DNA of 64,000 nt from Leidyana gryllorum EB-2025a (taxonomy: Eukaryota > Apicomplexa): the NCBI GenBank assembly GCA_048772705.1, contig JBLWGC010000173.1:186001-250000 (forward strand), read 5' to 3'. The first letter of the stretch is position 1. Every line of letters starts with the position of its first letter. This document shows, piece by piece, positions 26,333-37,348 of the stretch. The notes beneath the pieces were generated by a model. That model did not search any database, was not told the origin of the DNA, and was given only the letters and a program-made list of their open reading frames with translations. The position numbers and the translations under genes were made by a program.

Positions 26333-28336
26333 ATGGAGTTCGGCAGCTATGCCGACGGTACCAATCTATACCTGGACACATCAGTGACCGCAGATTCCTT
26401 CTATGGCAGTGCAGGGGAGATCCAAGCTGTTGGAAGTGTGGATTGTAGCGGTTTGCCAACGTCCACTCCCTCGACCTCAGTTGGCATGTCTTTCATGGAA
26501 TCACTAGAAGCTGCGTTTCGTCAAGAGGGTCAATCATTGCTACCCGAAGAACCAACGAATGATTGGACAAATGGCGGGGCCGGTTTCGATATATACCAGT
26601 CACTCTTTTATGGTCAAGCGTTACCAGCACTTCCAGCGCCTGATGAAGTTTCAACCCCACCTACTGAGGTTGTAAAGCGGAAGGTAATTGGCGAATGTGT
26701 CTTACCATTTGACACAATGTTCCAATCTTCTCAGCCTCCTCGCAAACAAGGTGCCACCCGTCGCCGCCGTGAGGAGCCTCTGACAGATTATGATACTGTC
26801 GCTCAGCCAGTGACCCTTCAAGAAATTGACTACTGGGGTCTCCTTGAAGGCATCCCCAAAAAGGATGCCGAGGCCCCGCCAACTCCTCCTGTGAACCCGG
26901 ACCATTGTCGTGAGTCTCACCCCCCTCCCGCAGTGTGTGTATATAATTAACCCTCTTTTTGCAGCTGTGTGTCTGGCCCTGATTGGTCGAGGGTACGATC
27001 TACGACTGGGCGAGGCAGGACGGGCCCGGCTCAAGAAGGAGATCAGTCAGCGATTGAAGGACTCGGCAGAGCTGCGTGATATGTAAGTTGAGCACACATG
27101 GGGCGTGGGGAAAGGGATCTTGAGGAGCGGGCGACTGCCCTCACACATTTCAGTTTGTCAAACACACACCACTTGCTGCAGTTGTGTCACCAAAGTTTGC
27201 CGCCTGAAGAACGCTAACGTTTGGCAACTCATCCAGATGGCTGAGATCACAGGCTGTCTTGGACTGGTAAGACCGACCACTGGTCGCAAATGCTAACAAC
27301 TCTGTCATCTTAGGCTTTGAGAATCTCTGGTGCCTACTGGAAGGATTACAATCGGAAGCAAGGGAATGCAGCGGGCCCCAGTGGTGTTTGTCGCAAGACA
27401 CGTGTTCGCCGTGCCCTAGAGGACCCTCCAGAACCCCAGGACACTGGACTTGACCAGCACGAATTAGAGTTCTCCGACTCGCTCGAAGGCTCTCCTGCCC
27501 GCCAGCAGGAGAATCTGTGCCCGGAAAACAGTCAGCCGTCTGGTGCTGGTGGTCGCGGGAGCCCTCGAAAGCGTCGCTCGCGGTCTTCTGACACCGCGTG
27601 GCGTCCCAAAACTTCCCGTCTTCGCACGTCACAACTCCCGCGCCAACGTGAACGTCGCCGTAGCGTCGAGGAAGATGACGAACTCTTACGCCGCGTAATG
27701 CTTGAAAGTCTTGCGGACGCCTACCCCACAACCCCGTCTGCAGACCAATCTAACGTCGTCGAGGCCGCTCACGCCGCCCCAGATAGACTCTCACCAATTA
27801 CAATGACAAAGACCCCTCGCAATCGCAAAAAGGAGGAGATCTTCTCGATCCCTCCCATGATCAAGCAGGAACAGCTTCCTACTATCTCGACCACGGCCTC
27901 CGCCTCGACTAGTTTCCCGAAACGCCGTCGAAGTGGTGCTACTTCTCATTCAACAGGGTCTATCAAGAAACTCTCAGGCAAACGCCTTCAAGCTTGGGAA
28001 GAGAAGGATCCTTCTCACAGAAGAACATACACGGTGAGTCTGGGCGAATACTGCCTCACTATGTGTTGTGAGACGTCATGGCGGGTCGCCTGATAGTCAA
28101 TTTTTTCATGTATCGCTTTGCGCACAATTGTTTGACGTGACTTTCGTACATTTGGCCAAAAGCCATATGCTACTTTGATTTCAAATGGGTCTCTTGATGA
28201 CCGCTGGCGCAACATCACTTCAAAGGGAACTTCGAGAGAAGCGAAGCCCTTAGCCCGGAAGTCTGTCCATCCATCATGTAGTCATCTCCACGCCAACTTT
28301 TCCGTAACCCAGTCACCACCCACCATACATTTCTAG
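26333..28336 (+). CDS. Nuclear protein with Myb/telobox-like C-terminus (tentative)
   Basis: Five exons are joined in phase. The N-terminal 200 residues are unassigned. A middle helical region (GYDLRLGEAGRARLKKEI, VWQLIQMAEITGCLGLALRI) is followed by a long Arg/Ser/Pro-rich basic stretch with several possible nuclear signals (PRKRRSRSS, PKRRRS). The last two exons give GKRLQAWEEKDPSHR, then PYATLISNGSLDDRWRNITS. LDDRWRN resembles the telobox end of TRF-type Myb domains, where VDLKDKWRN is typical. The canonical first Myb helix (W-x-x-E-E) is not clear. It could be a telomere- or promoter-binding protein. The last intron (28034-28162, acceptor CCAAAAG) is weak, so the C-terminal assignment is provisional. 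Confidence 0.5.
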
Positions 28337-29426
28337 TCTGCTTGCAAACTAGCCTACACACACGTGTGCAACACGAATCGCAATCCGGTTGCTGCAGACA
28401 AACTTCCCAGTAGACATAACATCACGACATTGTATTCTCTAAAAACCTTTTTTTAATATCATAGTTCGATTCGTCACTCCATCGCTTATCACCATCTCGC
28501 CTTTTACTAGATGGTGCAGTGGAGGGACACATACGACTATTGTCTTTTTGGAGGGTCTCTGACCTGACATAGCCTCCGACTACGGAGAGGGCGGCGGCAT
28601 CATTCGAGCAGAAGACGGGAGATTCCAGCACCCCCCACTCGAGCCAAGACCAGACGCTACTATCTGGCCCTGATGTCTGATTGTTATGAGGACTACTAAA
28701 GGAAGGAACTATGAGAAACCGGAACTGAGGGTGCAAGTGTTCGTTATTGTTTGGAGTATAATAAAAGGGTGTAACATTCCCGCGTTCGATTAATCTTGGA
28801 GGTCGAGACGAGTCCGGTGTCTTTTGCGTGATGGCGTTCTGGGGTTTCTCCCCTTGTAGGTGAAGGGTCGGCCTATCAGAATGATTTGTTTGGGAGTTTG
28901 TGAGGATTTCGGGGTGTATGTTTCCTCTATTAATGTTTGTTCACGCGAAAGAGGTCCAGTGCAGTGTAATCATATTTATACACCGTTCCCGCGTCCGGTG
29001 TTGACGGGAGCGAGGGAATCCTGGTCTACTGCAATGTATGAGTACTCATCTGTGACTTGTATAGTCATTTCCATTGGATTCGTGATTGGTACTGGTCCAC
29101 TCCGCAGCGTTTGAATTCTTTCTAAGAATTCCTCAATCTCCTATGGGAGTGTTCGATGAGATGGGAGATCGAATTTGTTCGGTACTTCGGGATCCCCCTG
29201 CGGCCCAGTCCGAATGATCGATTCTTCCTCTATCTCCGTTGTTTTCTTTCCAGTGGCGTCTGTTTGGGTAGTATAAAGGACCGTCTCTTGTGAAGTGTCA
29301 ATGATCTCCTCTAACGGATCTATTCTGTTCTGTTGGGAGCCGCGAGTACTGGCTGTATCTATTGCCTCCCTACGGTCAGTCCTTCTTCGATGAAGTCTGA
29401 CCTTATGATCATTGGCATTGGTCCAT

Positions 29427-29675
29427 TCAGTTTGATGAATCTTTGCCATTTAGATCTATTGTTTCTGCCGATGAGGATTTGATATTCCTTATCAGAGTTG
29501 ATGATTCTCCGTTTGCGAGTTCTATCGCACATCGTCCTCCTTCTGTAAGGATAAGTCCCGGTTCCTGCCCAAGAAATTCTTTAGCAGTCTCCACTGTTAC
29601 GTATGAATGCGATGCTCTTGTGCCGTATAAGGCCTGAATCTTAAATTTCCCAATTCGTACGTAGTGGGAGGTGGA
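29427..29675 (-). pseudogene. Retropepsin-like fragment with lost active site
   Basis: An open frame of 82 codons runs from a TAA (29676-29678) to a TGA (29427-29429). It contains FKIQALYGTRASHSYVTVE followed by FLGQEPG and ELANGES. The alignment to the retroviral-type aspartic protease start (hydrophobic, then L-x-D-T-G-A-S) is good except that the catalytic Asp position is Gly and the motif Gly is Arg. It should therefore be inactive. It lies downstream of the zinc-knuckle gag frame, as expected for gag-pro order. Confidence 0.55.
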
Positions 29676-30037
29676 TTAGCCGTCTGGTTGCGTCGGGCAG
29701 CCTGCCGGGTCACAGAACCGGGTATCGGTGCAACCTCAGGCGTCTGGTCGTCTTCCTCGTGCCGGCGACGCTGATTCCTGAGGGAGGTCGTAAGACCTTA
29801 CTCGGCCCGAGGCGCGGTTTTCGGTGGCATCTTAGTTTGGTGAGTGAGTCAGTCGGTTAGTTCACAGTCGCTACCCGCCTGTCCCTATCTTTCTCTAAGA
29901 ATGCTACGGTTCTAATTGTCGTCAGGTCCTGTCTCAGCAGCAGTGTGTCTGTTGTTGCAAAGACAACCCAGCAAAACGGGTCCATTCAATCTATGGAGGC
30001 ACATTCATCTCGGGCGTGTCTCGTCTGTGGTTTCTGG

Positions 30038-30829
30038 CTAGGACAGATCACGCAATTTTTGGTCGCTCGCCTTGCCTTGGGCTCCCTTTGGTCTGCCTCC
30101 TAACCGTTTCCAGCATTCCTCCCACTGGTGTCCCGGCTTTTTGCAGTAACTGCATACCGGTTTCTTGTCCTTGGACGGGGCTGCAGCCAGGGCTGAGATC
30201 CTGGCCTCCTCGGCGCCCTCTCTCTCTTCTGCCACCGTTATCAGTTCGTTTAAACTCATTTTGTGGACTCTGTGCCCCAAACGGTGACTGATGTGGCGAG
30301 GGAGGAAGCCGAGTAGGATGACTTTGGCCATCCCTTCTGGAATCCTAGCTGACGGGGGCAGGCACTGTCGCACGGCTGCACGATGTAATCCGTCTTTGAA
30401 GGTCATCGTGCGAGCTCTGGCTTGCCTTACGCTCTTCGCAGGCCCCCGCGCAGCTTCCAGCTGGGCTTGCAGTAGGTATGACTCTACTGTCCCTTCTCCG
30501 GGAAACCACAGTCCCATGAGCTGGTCTGCGACCTGCTCATAGCCTCCATCCAAGTCGTCCAGGTCTCTTTTCCTCCACATGGGGAGATGGGAACGGAGGT
30601 ATTGGAGCCTCATCTCCTCCGAGATGAGCCCCTTCGCCGACATGTGTTGCTCTAGTTGAGTCAACCACACGTCGGTCTCCAACGCCTCTGCTTCTGATGA
30701 CAGGTGTGGAAGGCCAGAGTCCCCAATGACAGCAGTTGTCGCCATGTTGACTGGTTCAAAGCGAGGATGACTAAGCTGACTGTGAGGCTGCCGGGATCGG
30801 GGTGCAATGTGTGTTCGTCTTGATAACAT
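30038..30829 (-). CDS. Gag-like protein with CCHC zinc knuckle (retroelement)
   Basis: The frame opens with an ATG at 30829; a second ATG (MATTAVIGDSG) lies 27 codons in and may be the original start. The body is helical and capsid-like (LEQHMSAKGLISEEM, QYLRSHLPMWRK, EGMAKVILLGFLPRH, KMSLNELITVAEEREG). Near the C-terminus there is one retroviral-type zinc knuckle, CSYCKKPGHQWEEC (C-x2-C-x4-H-x4-C), followed by a basic tail. This order is typical of LTR-retrotransposon gag. The frame is intact over about 260 codons although the elements around it are broken. Confidence 0.7.
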   Translation of the reverse strand: MLSRRTHIAPRSRQPHSQLSHPRFEPVNMATTAVIGDSGLPHLSSEAEALETDVWLTQLEQHMSAKGLISEEMRLQYLRSHLPMWRKRDLDDLDGGYEQVADQLMGLWFPGEGTVESYLLQAQLEAARGPAKSVRQARARTMTFKDGLHRAAVRQCLPPSARIPEGMAKVILLGFLPRHISHRLGHRVHKMSLNELITVAEEREGAEEARISALAAAPSKDKKPVCSYCKKPGHQWEECWKRLGGRPKGAQGKASDQKLRDLS

Positions 30830-32021
30830 AACAAGAACACCAAATGACACCGGGGTGTGGCGATGCTCAACCCAAAAGAAAGCCTACCCAGTGTGGAAGC
30901 CGTGCAGCCTGCGGCTTCCACCAACCCGGTTCAACCGAAATGAATGGTACCGAACAATCGGTGCCACCGGACTGCCCATCTGCTTTCAGTGTACTGGGGT
31001 TATATCATTGACATACACCAGTACTCCATCCAGCAGTTGTCACCATGTTGATCGACGAGAGAGCTGAGATGTATACCAACTAAGCGGTGCTGATGGAACC
31101 ATTGCTCCTTCGTGTGGTTGCATTGCGGTGTAAGAGTAAAGTATGCAACAAACTGCATCATTCAAGGACAGACGTCGGTATATGGCCCCAGAGGCGTCTA
31201 GAAGACCCTAATGCTGGCGGGTAGCGCCACCAGGAGGCACGCCAAAGGCGGTCGCTGGACAATATACCGCTCAGTCCTTTACTAAAAATGTCTGGAACGG
31301 CGCAATACTTTAGATGACGAGGGTTGCTTAATGAAGCAGAACGTGCGTTGTCGACGATTCTTATGGGGAAGTGCCGTGTAACTGACTGATTGAATTAGCG
31401 CGAAATGACAACCTCGCCTGGTGGATCGGTCGCCGACCCGACGGCGTACGCCGCCCCAGCGATCTTCACGACCGCAGGCGTGATTCCCCCAAGCCCAGCT
31501 AGTTCTGCCCGTGCCCGACTCGGGGGTTTAGGTTAGCTTCCATTGTCTGCCCGATTAGAGAGAGCATTGTGCTGCGCGTGTGACGATAACTGACTGAGTA
31601 CTCGCGCTCGGCAGTAAGGTCGCTGTCGCGTTCACGGGCTCCCCCTGTTGAAGTTCGAAATTTATGATACTGCTGTTTGCCCGAGTGTACTCATCTCCTC
31701 GACGGCGCGCGCGCGCGTTGGGCAGAAGGGGGCCATTTGGGGTCCGTGGACACCAATGGTACGAAGGGCCCGTTCTAATGGGTTTGTGATCATTATTGCT
31801 GTGTGGTCGATCAGCTTTTGCAGTAAGGTATGATGCAGCTGTTCCAATGAAGTGCAGTCCTTAACGATACACAGCTCTGTCGGCTCAGTCTACAGCGCGG
31901 AAAGACGAGCTGTGCTGATGTGCTCATATTTGGGCACTTGATGTCAAGACTTCGTCGCAGTCCGCGGCACCATCGGTCAAGCGTACGTATGGAACGGAAA
32001 TCGAGTCCCAGCGCAGAGTAC

Positions 32022-32546
32022 TCAGGCTCCCCTGTAGTACATCGGTGAGGGGGCACTGGGGATTGCCGCCTTCTCTGCCGACTGGTGCGGAGACATTTCC
32101 GGGACGGCGGGGGGTGGAAGCGGTGGTCCAGCCTCGTGTGCCGCCAGCCGTTGATTCATCTCACTCTCCCAGTCATTCTGTCGCTGGGAGAGCTGTTGGG
32201 ATAATTCCTCACAATGTTGGGATAATTGTTCAGAAAGTTGTTTGAAGAGCTGTTGCATCTCCCGTTTCAAGTCTTGACGGAGATCTTGGATCAGCTCAGA
32301 GAGTGTGCGACCTTCTGGTGCTTCCCTCACCGTGTAGTATTGTTCATCCTGTGATCCGACAGAGGTGTTGTCGTCATAATCAAAGCTGTCGTGAGAGTCA
32401 CAGTCACGGGACCGAACGTCGCCGGTCTCAGTCGGCCTTGGGACCCCACCCGCGTCGACTTGCCTCCTTCCTTCGCCTCCGACCAGCCGAACAGGTTTGC
32501 GTCCGCGCGTCGATGTCACTCGAAACTTCTTTCCTTTCGTCGCCAT
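32022..32546 (-). CDS. Gag-like N-terminal coiled-coil protein (retroelement remnant)
   Basis: 174 residues from an ATG at 32546. A basic N-terminus (ATKGKKFRVTSTRGRK) and an acidic linker precede a clear coiled coil rich in Gln and Leu (LIQDLRQDLKREMQQLFKQ and then SQQLSQ repeats), then a Pro-rich segment. This resembles the N-terminal part of gag in some retrotransposons. It stops before any capsid or knuckle. The frames downstream on the same strand are broken, and the next intact gag frame is 1.2 kb away. It might be the front half of that gag, separated by an insertion, or part of another element. Confidence 0.45.
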   Translation of the reverse strand: MATKGKKFRVTSTRGRKPVRLVGGEGRRQVDAGGVPRPTETGDVRSRDCDSHDSFDYDDNTSVGSQDEQYYTVREAPEGRTLSELIQDLRQDLKREMQQLFKQLSEQLSQHCEELSQQLSQRQNDWESEMNQRLAAHEAGPPLPPPAVPEMSPHQSAEKAAIPSAPSPMYYRGA

Positions 32547-33041
32547 GTCACCGAGAAGGGTGGTGAGTTGTGTGGGTGTTGAGCTCTCTCATGTCTACTG
32601 GGAGACGCCCTCTCCCGTCTGCTGCGGGTCTGGATGTGGGAGGAATGTCACTCACAGCCCGGCCGGCCCAGTCAGTCGACCGGCATGTCGAAGTGCATCG
32701 AGTATTCCAACAACGAGCTGAGATCCGAGAGACAGCGTCTACGGAAGCCCTGTGAACCCGATGATGGCTCTTTGGATATTTGCTGTCGTAGACGTTGAGA
32801 ACAGAATCACCCATATGGCCCGCCGCACCCAACCCAATAAAGTCGAATGTTAGGGAGACCAACAGCAACGTGAATCTACAAAAGGCCCATCCGCAGCTTG
32901 TAGCAGATCTCCGAGCGGCGTGACCACCTCGTTTATGCCTTCGATTCTCAATAGTAATCGCTTCTCACTCAGACTCCGAGGCCGGGAGCTCTCCACAGCT
33001 TCACAACGCTCTCGACTCAACCAGACGACCACTGGTGTGCA

Positions 33042-33126
33042 GCAATTACTGCACTTAGCGGCGCAATTACTGCACTTAGCGGAGCAATGACTGCACTGAG
33101 CGGAGCACTTACTGCACTTAAGCGGA
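33042..33126. repeat. Four copies of a 21-bp minisatellite
   Basis: The unit is gcaattactgcacttagcgg plus one base, repeated four times with a few changes (starts near 33042, 33063, 33084, 33105). On the minus strand an open frame (33146-32850) reads it as a Cys-rich heptad repeat of the form C-S-x-C-(S/A)-A-K/Q. Whether that frame is translated is unknown. Confidence 0.85.
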
Positions 33127-33488
33127 CCCGTCGTGAATCGATTCACCCATGGATTGCCGGCATTGGTGAGATTCTTTATCCACGTCTGCTCGAGTCTTCA
33201 GCCCGTCTACCCTCACCAATGGCCAGGATCTCCTCCCTTGGCCGGACATCCATTGTTGTTTCCACGGCGAGCTGCCTGTGTCATTGCCGGCACTTTGCAG
33301 CGTCGTCAGGCGTCGGAACTCCCGTTGGCGGACGGTTCTTACCCATCTCACGTCAGCATAGAGATAGTTTGTCTGTATGTGGGATGTGGGATGTGTGATT
33401 TGAAGGGAGTTATGTGTTCTGATGTGGGAGTCTACGACAGGGGAGACAGAGACGGAAGCTAAATTCGTTACGGTTGTACTGGTCGCAA

Positions 33489-34247
33489 ATGCGTTGGATC
33501 AAGCCATTGTGGCGGGGAGGAGTTATTACCTTTATGTTCGAGACAATCTTTGGTTACACATGGCTCCAGTACAACTCGCTTCAAGAGAATGCCCCGGTCG
33601 GGACCGAAGCGATAATTGAGAAGGTATTTGACATTATCGCGATTTTCCTGACGATCACTGTCAGCCGGATGTGAGTTGGATGGTGATCTGATCGAAACTA
33701 AGCGCTCTGTAGTGTAGTCAAGTTGATCTTTTCTCGCCGCAATCGATGCGATACCGAGGCCAGCGTGCAATTCATTCGCGAGGAAATCGGAAGAGTCAGG
33801 GCGCTGGTGCAAAGACTCGATCAGGAGACTGCGGCAGTGGAGAGGATGCGGAATGCGGCGGCGGCGGCGGCAAATGCGGCTGCGAATATGGCTAATACTG
33901 CTGCGGGACCGAGTGCATCGCAAAACTCTGCGGCTCCGAGTGCCTCTGCCGTGGCATCGACATCGACAACGGCGACTGCAGCAGCAGCGACAACGGCAAC
34001 CGAAGCTGCTGCGGCGCCGACAACAACGACTGCAGGATCGGCTGCCGCGGCAGCGACAACGGCAACTGAAGCTTCGACAACAACTGAAGCTGCGGCACCA
34101 ACAATGGCGACTGCAGCCTCGGCTGCGTCGACTCCCCCAGCGAGTGCATCGAGATCTTCTTATGCAGCACCGTTTGCAGAACAGCCAAAGATCAGACCGG
34201 GGGGAAGTGACGCCCAAACAGCTGGAAGCGTGGGAGAAGGAGGATAA
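33489..34247 (+). CDS. Membrane-anchored protein with Ala/Thr-rich tail
   Basis: Two exons. Exon 1 (ATG at 33489) encodes two hydrophobic stretches (GGVITFMFETIFGYTWLQY and VFDIIAIFLTITVSR) and ends at a GTGAGT donor near 33671. Exon 2 (acceptor CTGTAG near 33716) completes the second membrane segment with IVVKLIFSRRN. It then gives a short coiled coil (FIREEIGRVRALVQRLDQE) and a 140-residue tail of almost only Ala, Thr and Ser. The tail DNA is GC-rich and quasi-repetitive, which explains a long but spurious open frame on the opposite strand. No family is recognised. A small tail-anchored or single-loop membrane protein with a spacer-like tail is all that can be said. Confidence 0.55.
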
Positions 34248-34423
34248 TTTTGGCTTAAGAAGCTTGTGCCTTTCTCCATGGATATCTATGCTGACCGTGT
34301 TCGGCGGAGGCTGAATCTGGCTTAGCCGATGATGGGCTACAAACGACAGCTGTACACCTGACACACATTGTGGGCGAACATTGGTGCGGCGAGCGATGCT
34401 CAGGCACCCGAAGTGCTCATTGG

Positions 34424-36636
34424 ATGATAGGTAGATTTTTTATAACCTACTGCAAATGTAGTTGTCTGTGCGTCCAATTGACCCCCATCAAGACGGCGCT
34501 GGCCTTCCGTGACGAGGACACTCGTGGGCATCGGACGTGTCGTGACGTTGTCCCCAGGTGTCTCGTGACTCTGTCGGCGCCCCACAATTCGTTTGAGCGA
34601 CTGTTGGCAAATGTTCTGCAGCTGTGTGGCTGTGGGAGCTCATCCGGCGGCACGTCTGAGGGTAAGGGTGTGGTGCATCCTCGGAAGACATCTTTGCATG
34701 GGGAGAGATTGTTGACAGTACCCAATGCCTCGTGCAGTGAACAAACGGATACCCCCTTTACCCTCCAAGTATCATTGGCTCATATTTAATGGCAAAGCAG
34801 TTCGCAATTCGTGGTACTATGTGTCGAAATTCAGGCTCGCACGGGTGATATTGGGGATACGATGTTCGGGCGTCTTGGATCGCTTGTTCCAGACGACGTT
34901 TCGAGAGTTCCCGACCAACGAGACTGCTCTCATTGGTCGAATGCTGAGTGACGGCAGAACGCTGATTCTCTGCTGTGACTGGGAGACGGCCAGATGGTCT
35001 CCAGCGGCGCTGCGTATGGCTTTCTTTGCCATCTCCATCTCAAACACCATCTTGGTGGGTGAATGGAACATCAACAGCAATATGGCACACCACCTCTTCG
35101 ATCGGAAGAACGATTGGCAATACGTATCCCTCCCTAAGAAGAGACTGATGACTGTGCCATCCATCTTGGAGCTCGAAAAGAGACCCAAAGTACCAGCTGA
35201 GCATAGTGTGCACGCTTCGGCCTTCGTGCACGAGGTCCAGCGTATACTCCCACAAGTCGAAGTCGAGTCCAACAACTCTGCAGTCAGCAACACTCGCTTG
35301 CGCAGATGGATGGAGACGTCGGAATGGGATCCACTTTTGATCCGTCTGCGTGAATTGTGAGTACATCGGGAGGCCTTGAGCTCCATTTCTCCTTTTTCCT
35401 TCAGCGTTGAGAGGCCGCCTCGGTGGGGAATGTTTGAGCAGACCATCAGTATCCGCGCGAATCGAAGGGTAATCTGCCGTGCTGTGTCCTTCTGGACGAA
35501 GCTGATGCGAAACGCGTGTTTGGCTCAAGGATGGCATCCCGACATATCGCTGCTTGTCGAACTCCTCCCACGGAGATTCAATAGTCGTACGTCGTTCGCT
35601 TTCTTCCCCAAAGAGATAATCGCTCGCTCTCTTCTCAGCCACTGACGAACGCCCTGTCGATGACGATTACTTTGTCCAAGAGGAGATGACGCCTCAGGCG
35701 ATCCCCGATGACTTTTGCACTCCTCCGCCTCCAGGTGGTCTGGAATACCCGAGTCAAGAGTTCCTCAGCGCTCCAGAGTACGACGATGATGCGTCAGGTG
35801 ATGAGAAGGGCTCCAAACGGGAGAAAGAGCGACGGAGTTCTCTACCGGTGCCGTTACATCCGCGAGACGGTAATGAGGAAAAAGGGAGTCGGCCTGAGTT
35901 CGAAGTCCGGGTCCAAAATGCGTCGCGTTTACAAAGCGTCCAGGAGCCCCTGTCGGCTGCCCTCACAGCCAAAGGATATTTGTCAGAGCCCTTACCGTCC
36001 TTCAATTTAGACCCGAGTGCAGTGGAGTCGTCAGCATCGCGGGGAGGGGCGGATCTGTCAAGTTTGGCCGCACCATCGTCAATGCACAGTGCCATGCGTA
36101 GTGTGTCGAGCGATTCGCGTAAGCATCATCGGCCGTCAGGTGGGGTACAGGGCTCGGGGGCAGGAGAGGAGGGGACTCCTCGGCCCGAAGGGTTGGTGGG
36201 AGGCGAGAGCGAGGGTAGCACGGCTCTGGGGCGAACCATTTCCGATCGTTTCCAGTGGGGTCCGGACTTTATAGATGTTAGCAGTCCTCTGGCCAGCATG
36301 GTGCCTTGGATCATCAATTTTCCACAGAAAGCGGCAGGAGATGAGGGGAGGGGAAAGGGCAAAGATAAACGACAGCGAGCGCGGAGCCAAGATGCTGTGC
36401 AGATGCCTCCGCAGAGAATATTTGACCAGTTGGCATTGGAGTCTCGAAGTGGGCTGGACAGTGTGCAACGGATGTTGAGATATTATCGCGCGACTGAAGC
36501 TCTGCCAGAAGGGCGACGTAAGGTTGAGGCGCGAAAGGATATATTGCGGAGATTACATCTACTATATGAGCCCTTGCAGAACATTTTGAGCCAAATGGGT
36601 CAACTTGAAAGAGAGTTACATCACACTACAGTCTGA
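34424..36636 (+). CDS. Unrecognised protein, about 690 residues
   Basis: Four exons joined in phase (introns 34662-34737, 35357-35404, 35587-35638). The start is uncertain: the ATG at 34424 is the first in the 5' frame, and an ATG at 34725 lies inside what I take as the first intron. The first half looks globular, rich in Trp and Arg (WLIFNGKAVRNSWYY, LILCCDWETARWSPAAL, RRWMETSEWDPLLIRL). The second half is disordered and Ser/Pro-rich up to about 36200. It then becomes helical at the end (DQLALESRSGLDSVQRMLRY, LHLLYEPLQNILSQMG). No signal peptide, membrane segment or known motif is seen. It ends 108 bp from the convergent copper transporter. Confidence 0.55.
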
Positions 36637-36744
36637 TCGGCGAACTGTTTATATTTGTGAGCGGCGGGGGGTGCCGCAAACTCGGGCACAGCACCCAGCT
36701 GCAGGCAATAAGGGCTGTGGTTCAGATGGAAAATTGAGCAACGG

Positions 36745-37323
36745 TCACACCTGACAACATGAGGGATCCAGATCTGACAGTCTAGTGCTGTTAGGCAAAG
36801 CAGCGGCGTCAGTAGTCTCGGTCTTCATGCATCGACAGTAGCTGGAAGGACTTGTGTTGGCAAGGGGTTGAACAATCTCGCTGTCACCTGGTGGTGGCGA
36901 GGCTGAGGCATGGGTGTTGCTCTTTGACGAGAGACGCGCGCCGAAGAGAGCATATCCGCATGCGAGGCCGGCCATACAAACCAGGAAGATTCCAACATTG
37001 AATGTCATAACCACCAACATCAACGCATAGTCCCAAGAGTAGCTACAAAAAGCTGATAGAGCGCGAATTGCACTGGCGACATATATGTTCTTCCCTTGAA
37101 TTAATCCCGATCTCTCAATTTTGCCTCGTAATACTTTCAAATAAATGGCCAGAATCCCCGCACAAAATATCGCAATGAGACTCCCAGCATAAGCACCACG
37201 AGTCTTTGTTGCCCAGCCAGAGAACAATATCGTCGCCTGGTAACTGTTCACAAACGACATTTGCATCCCCATCATCATACTATGATCGTGATCACCTTCT
37301 GCATGGTCGTGATCTCCGTCCAT
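36745..37323 (-). CDS. CTR-family copper transporter
   Basis: This family takes up Cu(I) as a homotrimer. A single exon of 192 residues begins with a His/Asp/Met-rich metal-binding N-terminus (DGDHDHAEGDHDHSMMMGMQ). Three membrane segments follow: AYAGSLIAIFCAGILAIYL, then YALMLVVMTFNVGIFLVCM with the selectivity motif MxxxM (MLVVM), then a third overlapping segment with the GxxxG packing motif (GLACGYALFG). The tail contains adjacent cysteines (SCCQV), as CTR proteins often carry for copper handover. The start codon lies 25 bp from the divergent PIG-P start. Confidence 0.9.
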   Translation of the reverse strand: MDGDHDHAEGDHDHSMMMGMQMSFVNSYQATILFSGWATKTRGAYAGSLIAIFCAGILAIYLKVLRGKIERSGLIQGKNIYVASAIRALSAFCSYSWDYALMLVVMTFNVGIFLVCMAGLACGYALFGARLSSKSNTHASASPPPGDSEIVQPLANTSPSSYCRCMKTETTDAAALPNSTRLSDLDPSCCQV

Positions 37324-37348
37324 TCTCCAAACAGATTTTTACCAGAAA
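37324..37348. promoter_or_regulatory. 25-bp divergent spacer (CTR / PIG-P)
   Basis: Start codons at 37323 (minus) and 37349 (plus) leave 25 bp. Core promoter elements and both 5' leaders must overlap the spacer and neighbouring coding sequence. No specific motif is recognised. Confidence 0.4.

Larger units (their letters stand above)
28337..33488. mobile_element. Decayed retroelement island (gag/protease remnants on the minus strand)
   Basis: This is the only stretch over 1 kb without a normal gene. Minus-strand frames, in transcription order, are a gag-like coiled-coil frame (32546-32022), shorter broken frames (about 32056-31660), a gag-like frame with a zinc knuckle (30829-30038), a protease-like frame (29675-29427), and linker-like open frames down to about 28422. 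No reverse transcriptase, RNase H or integrase motif is visible, and I could not delimit long terminal repeats. A 20-bp near-match of the gag start region (30728-30752) recurs near 31036-31060. This suggests nested or tandem copies. The element type is most like a Ty3/gypsy or related LTR element, but that is inferred from gag and protease only. Confidence 0.6.

Noticed and set aside
31520-31540. Telomere-like gggtttaggttag
   Set aside because: It occurs once only, with no tandem array, inside degraded retroelement DNA.
28337-33488. tRNA, rRNA or CRISPR-like structures in the gene-poor stretch
   Set aside because: No clover-leaf arms with matching A/B boxes and no regularly spaced direct repeats were found by eye. 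A covariance-model scan would be needed to exclude tRNAs fully.
33468-34364. Long minus-strand frame rich in Arg and Cys opposite the Ala-rich gene
   Set aside because: It is the shadow of GC-rich Ala/Thr codons. The plus strand has a start, a splice junction and a coherent membrane-plus-tail protein.
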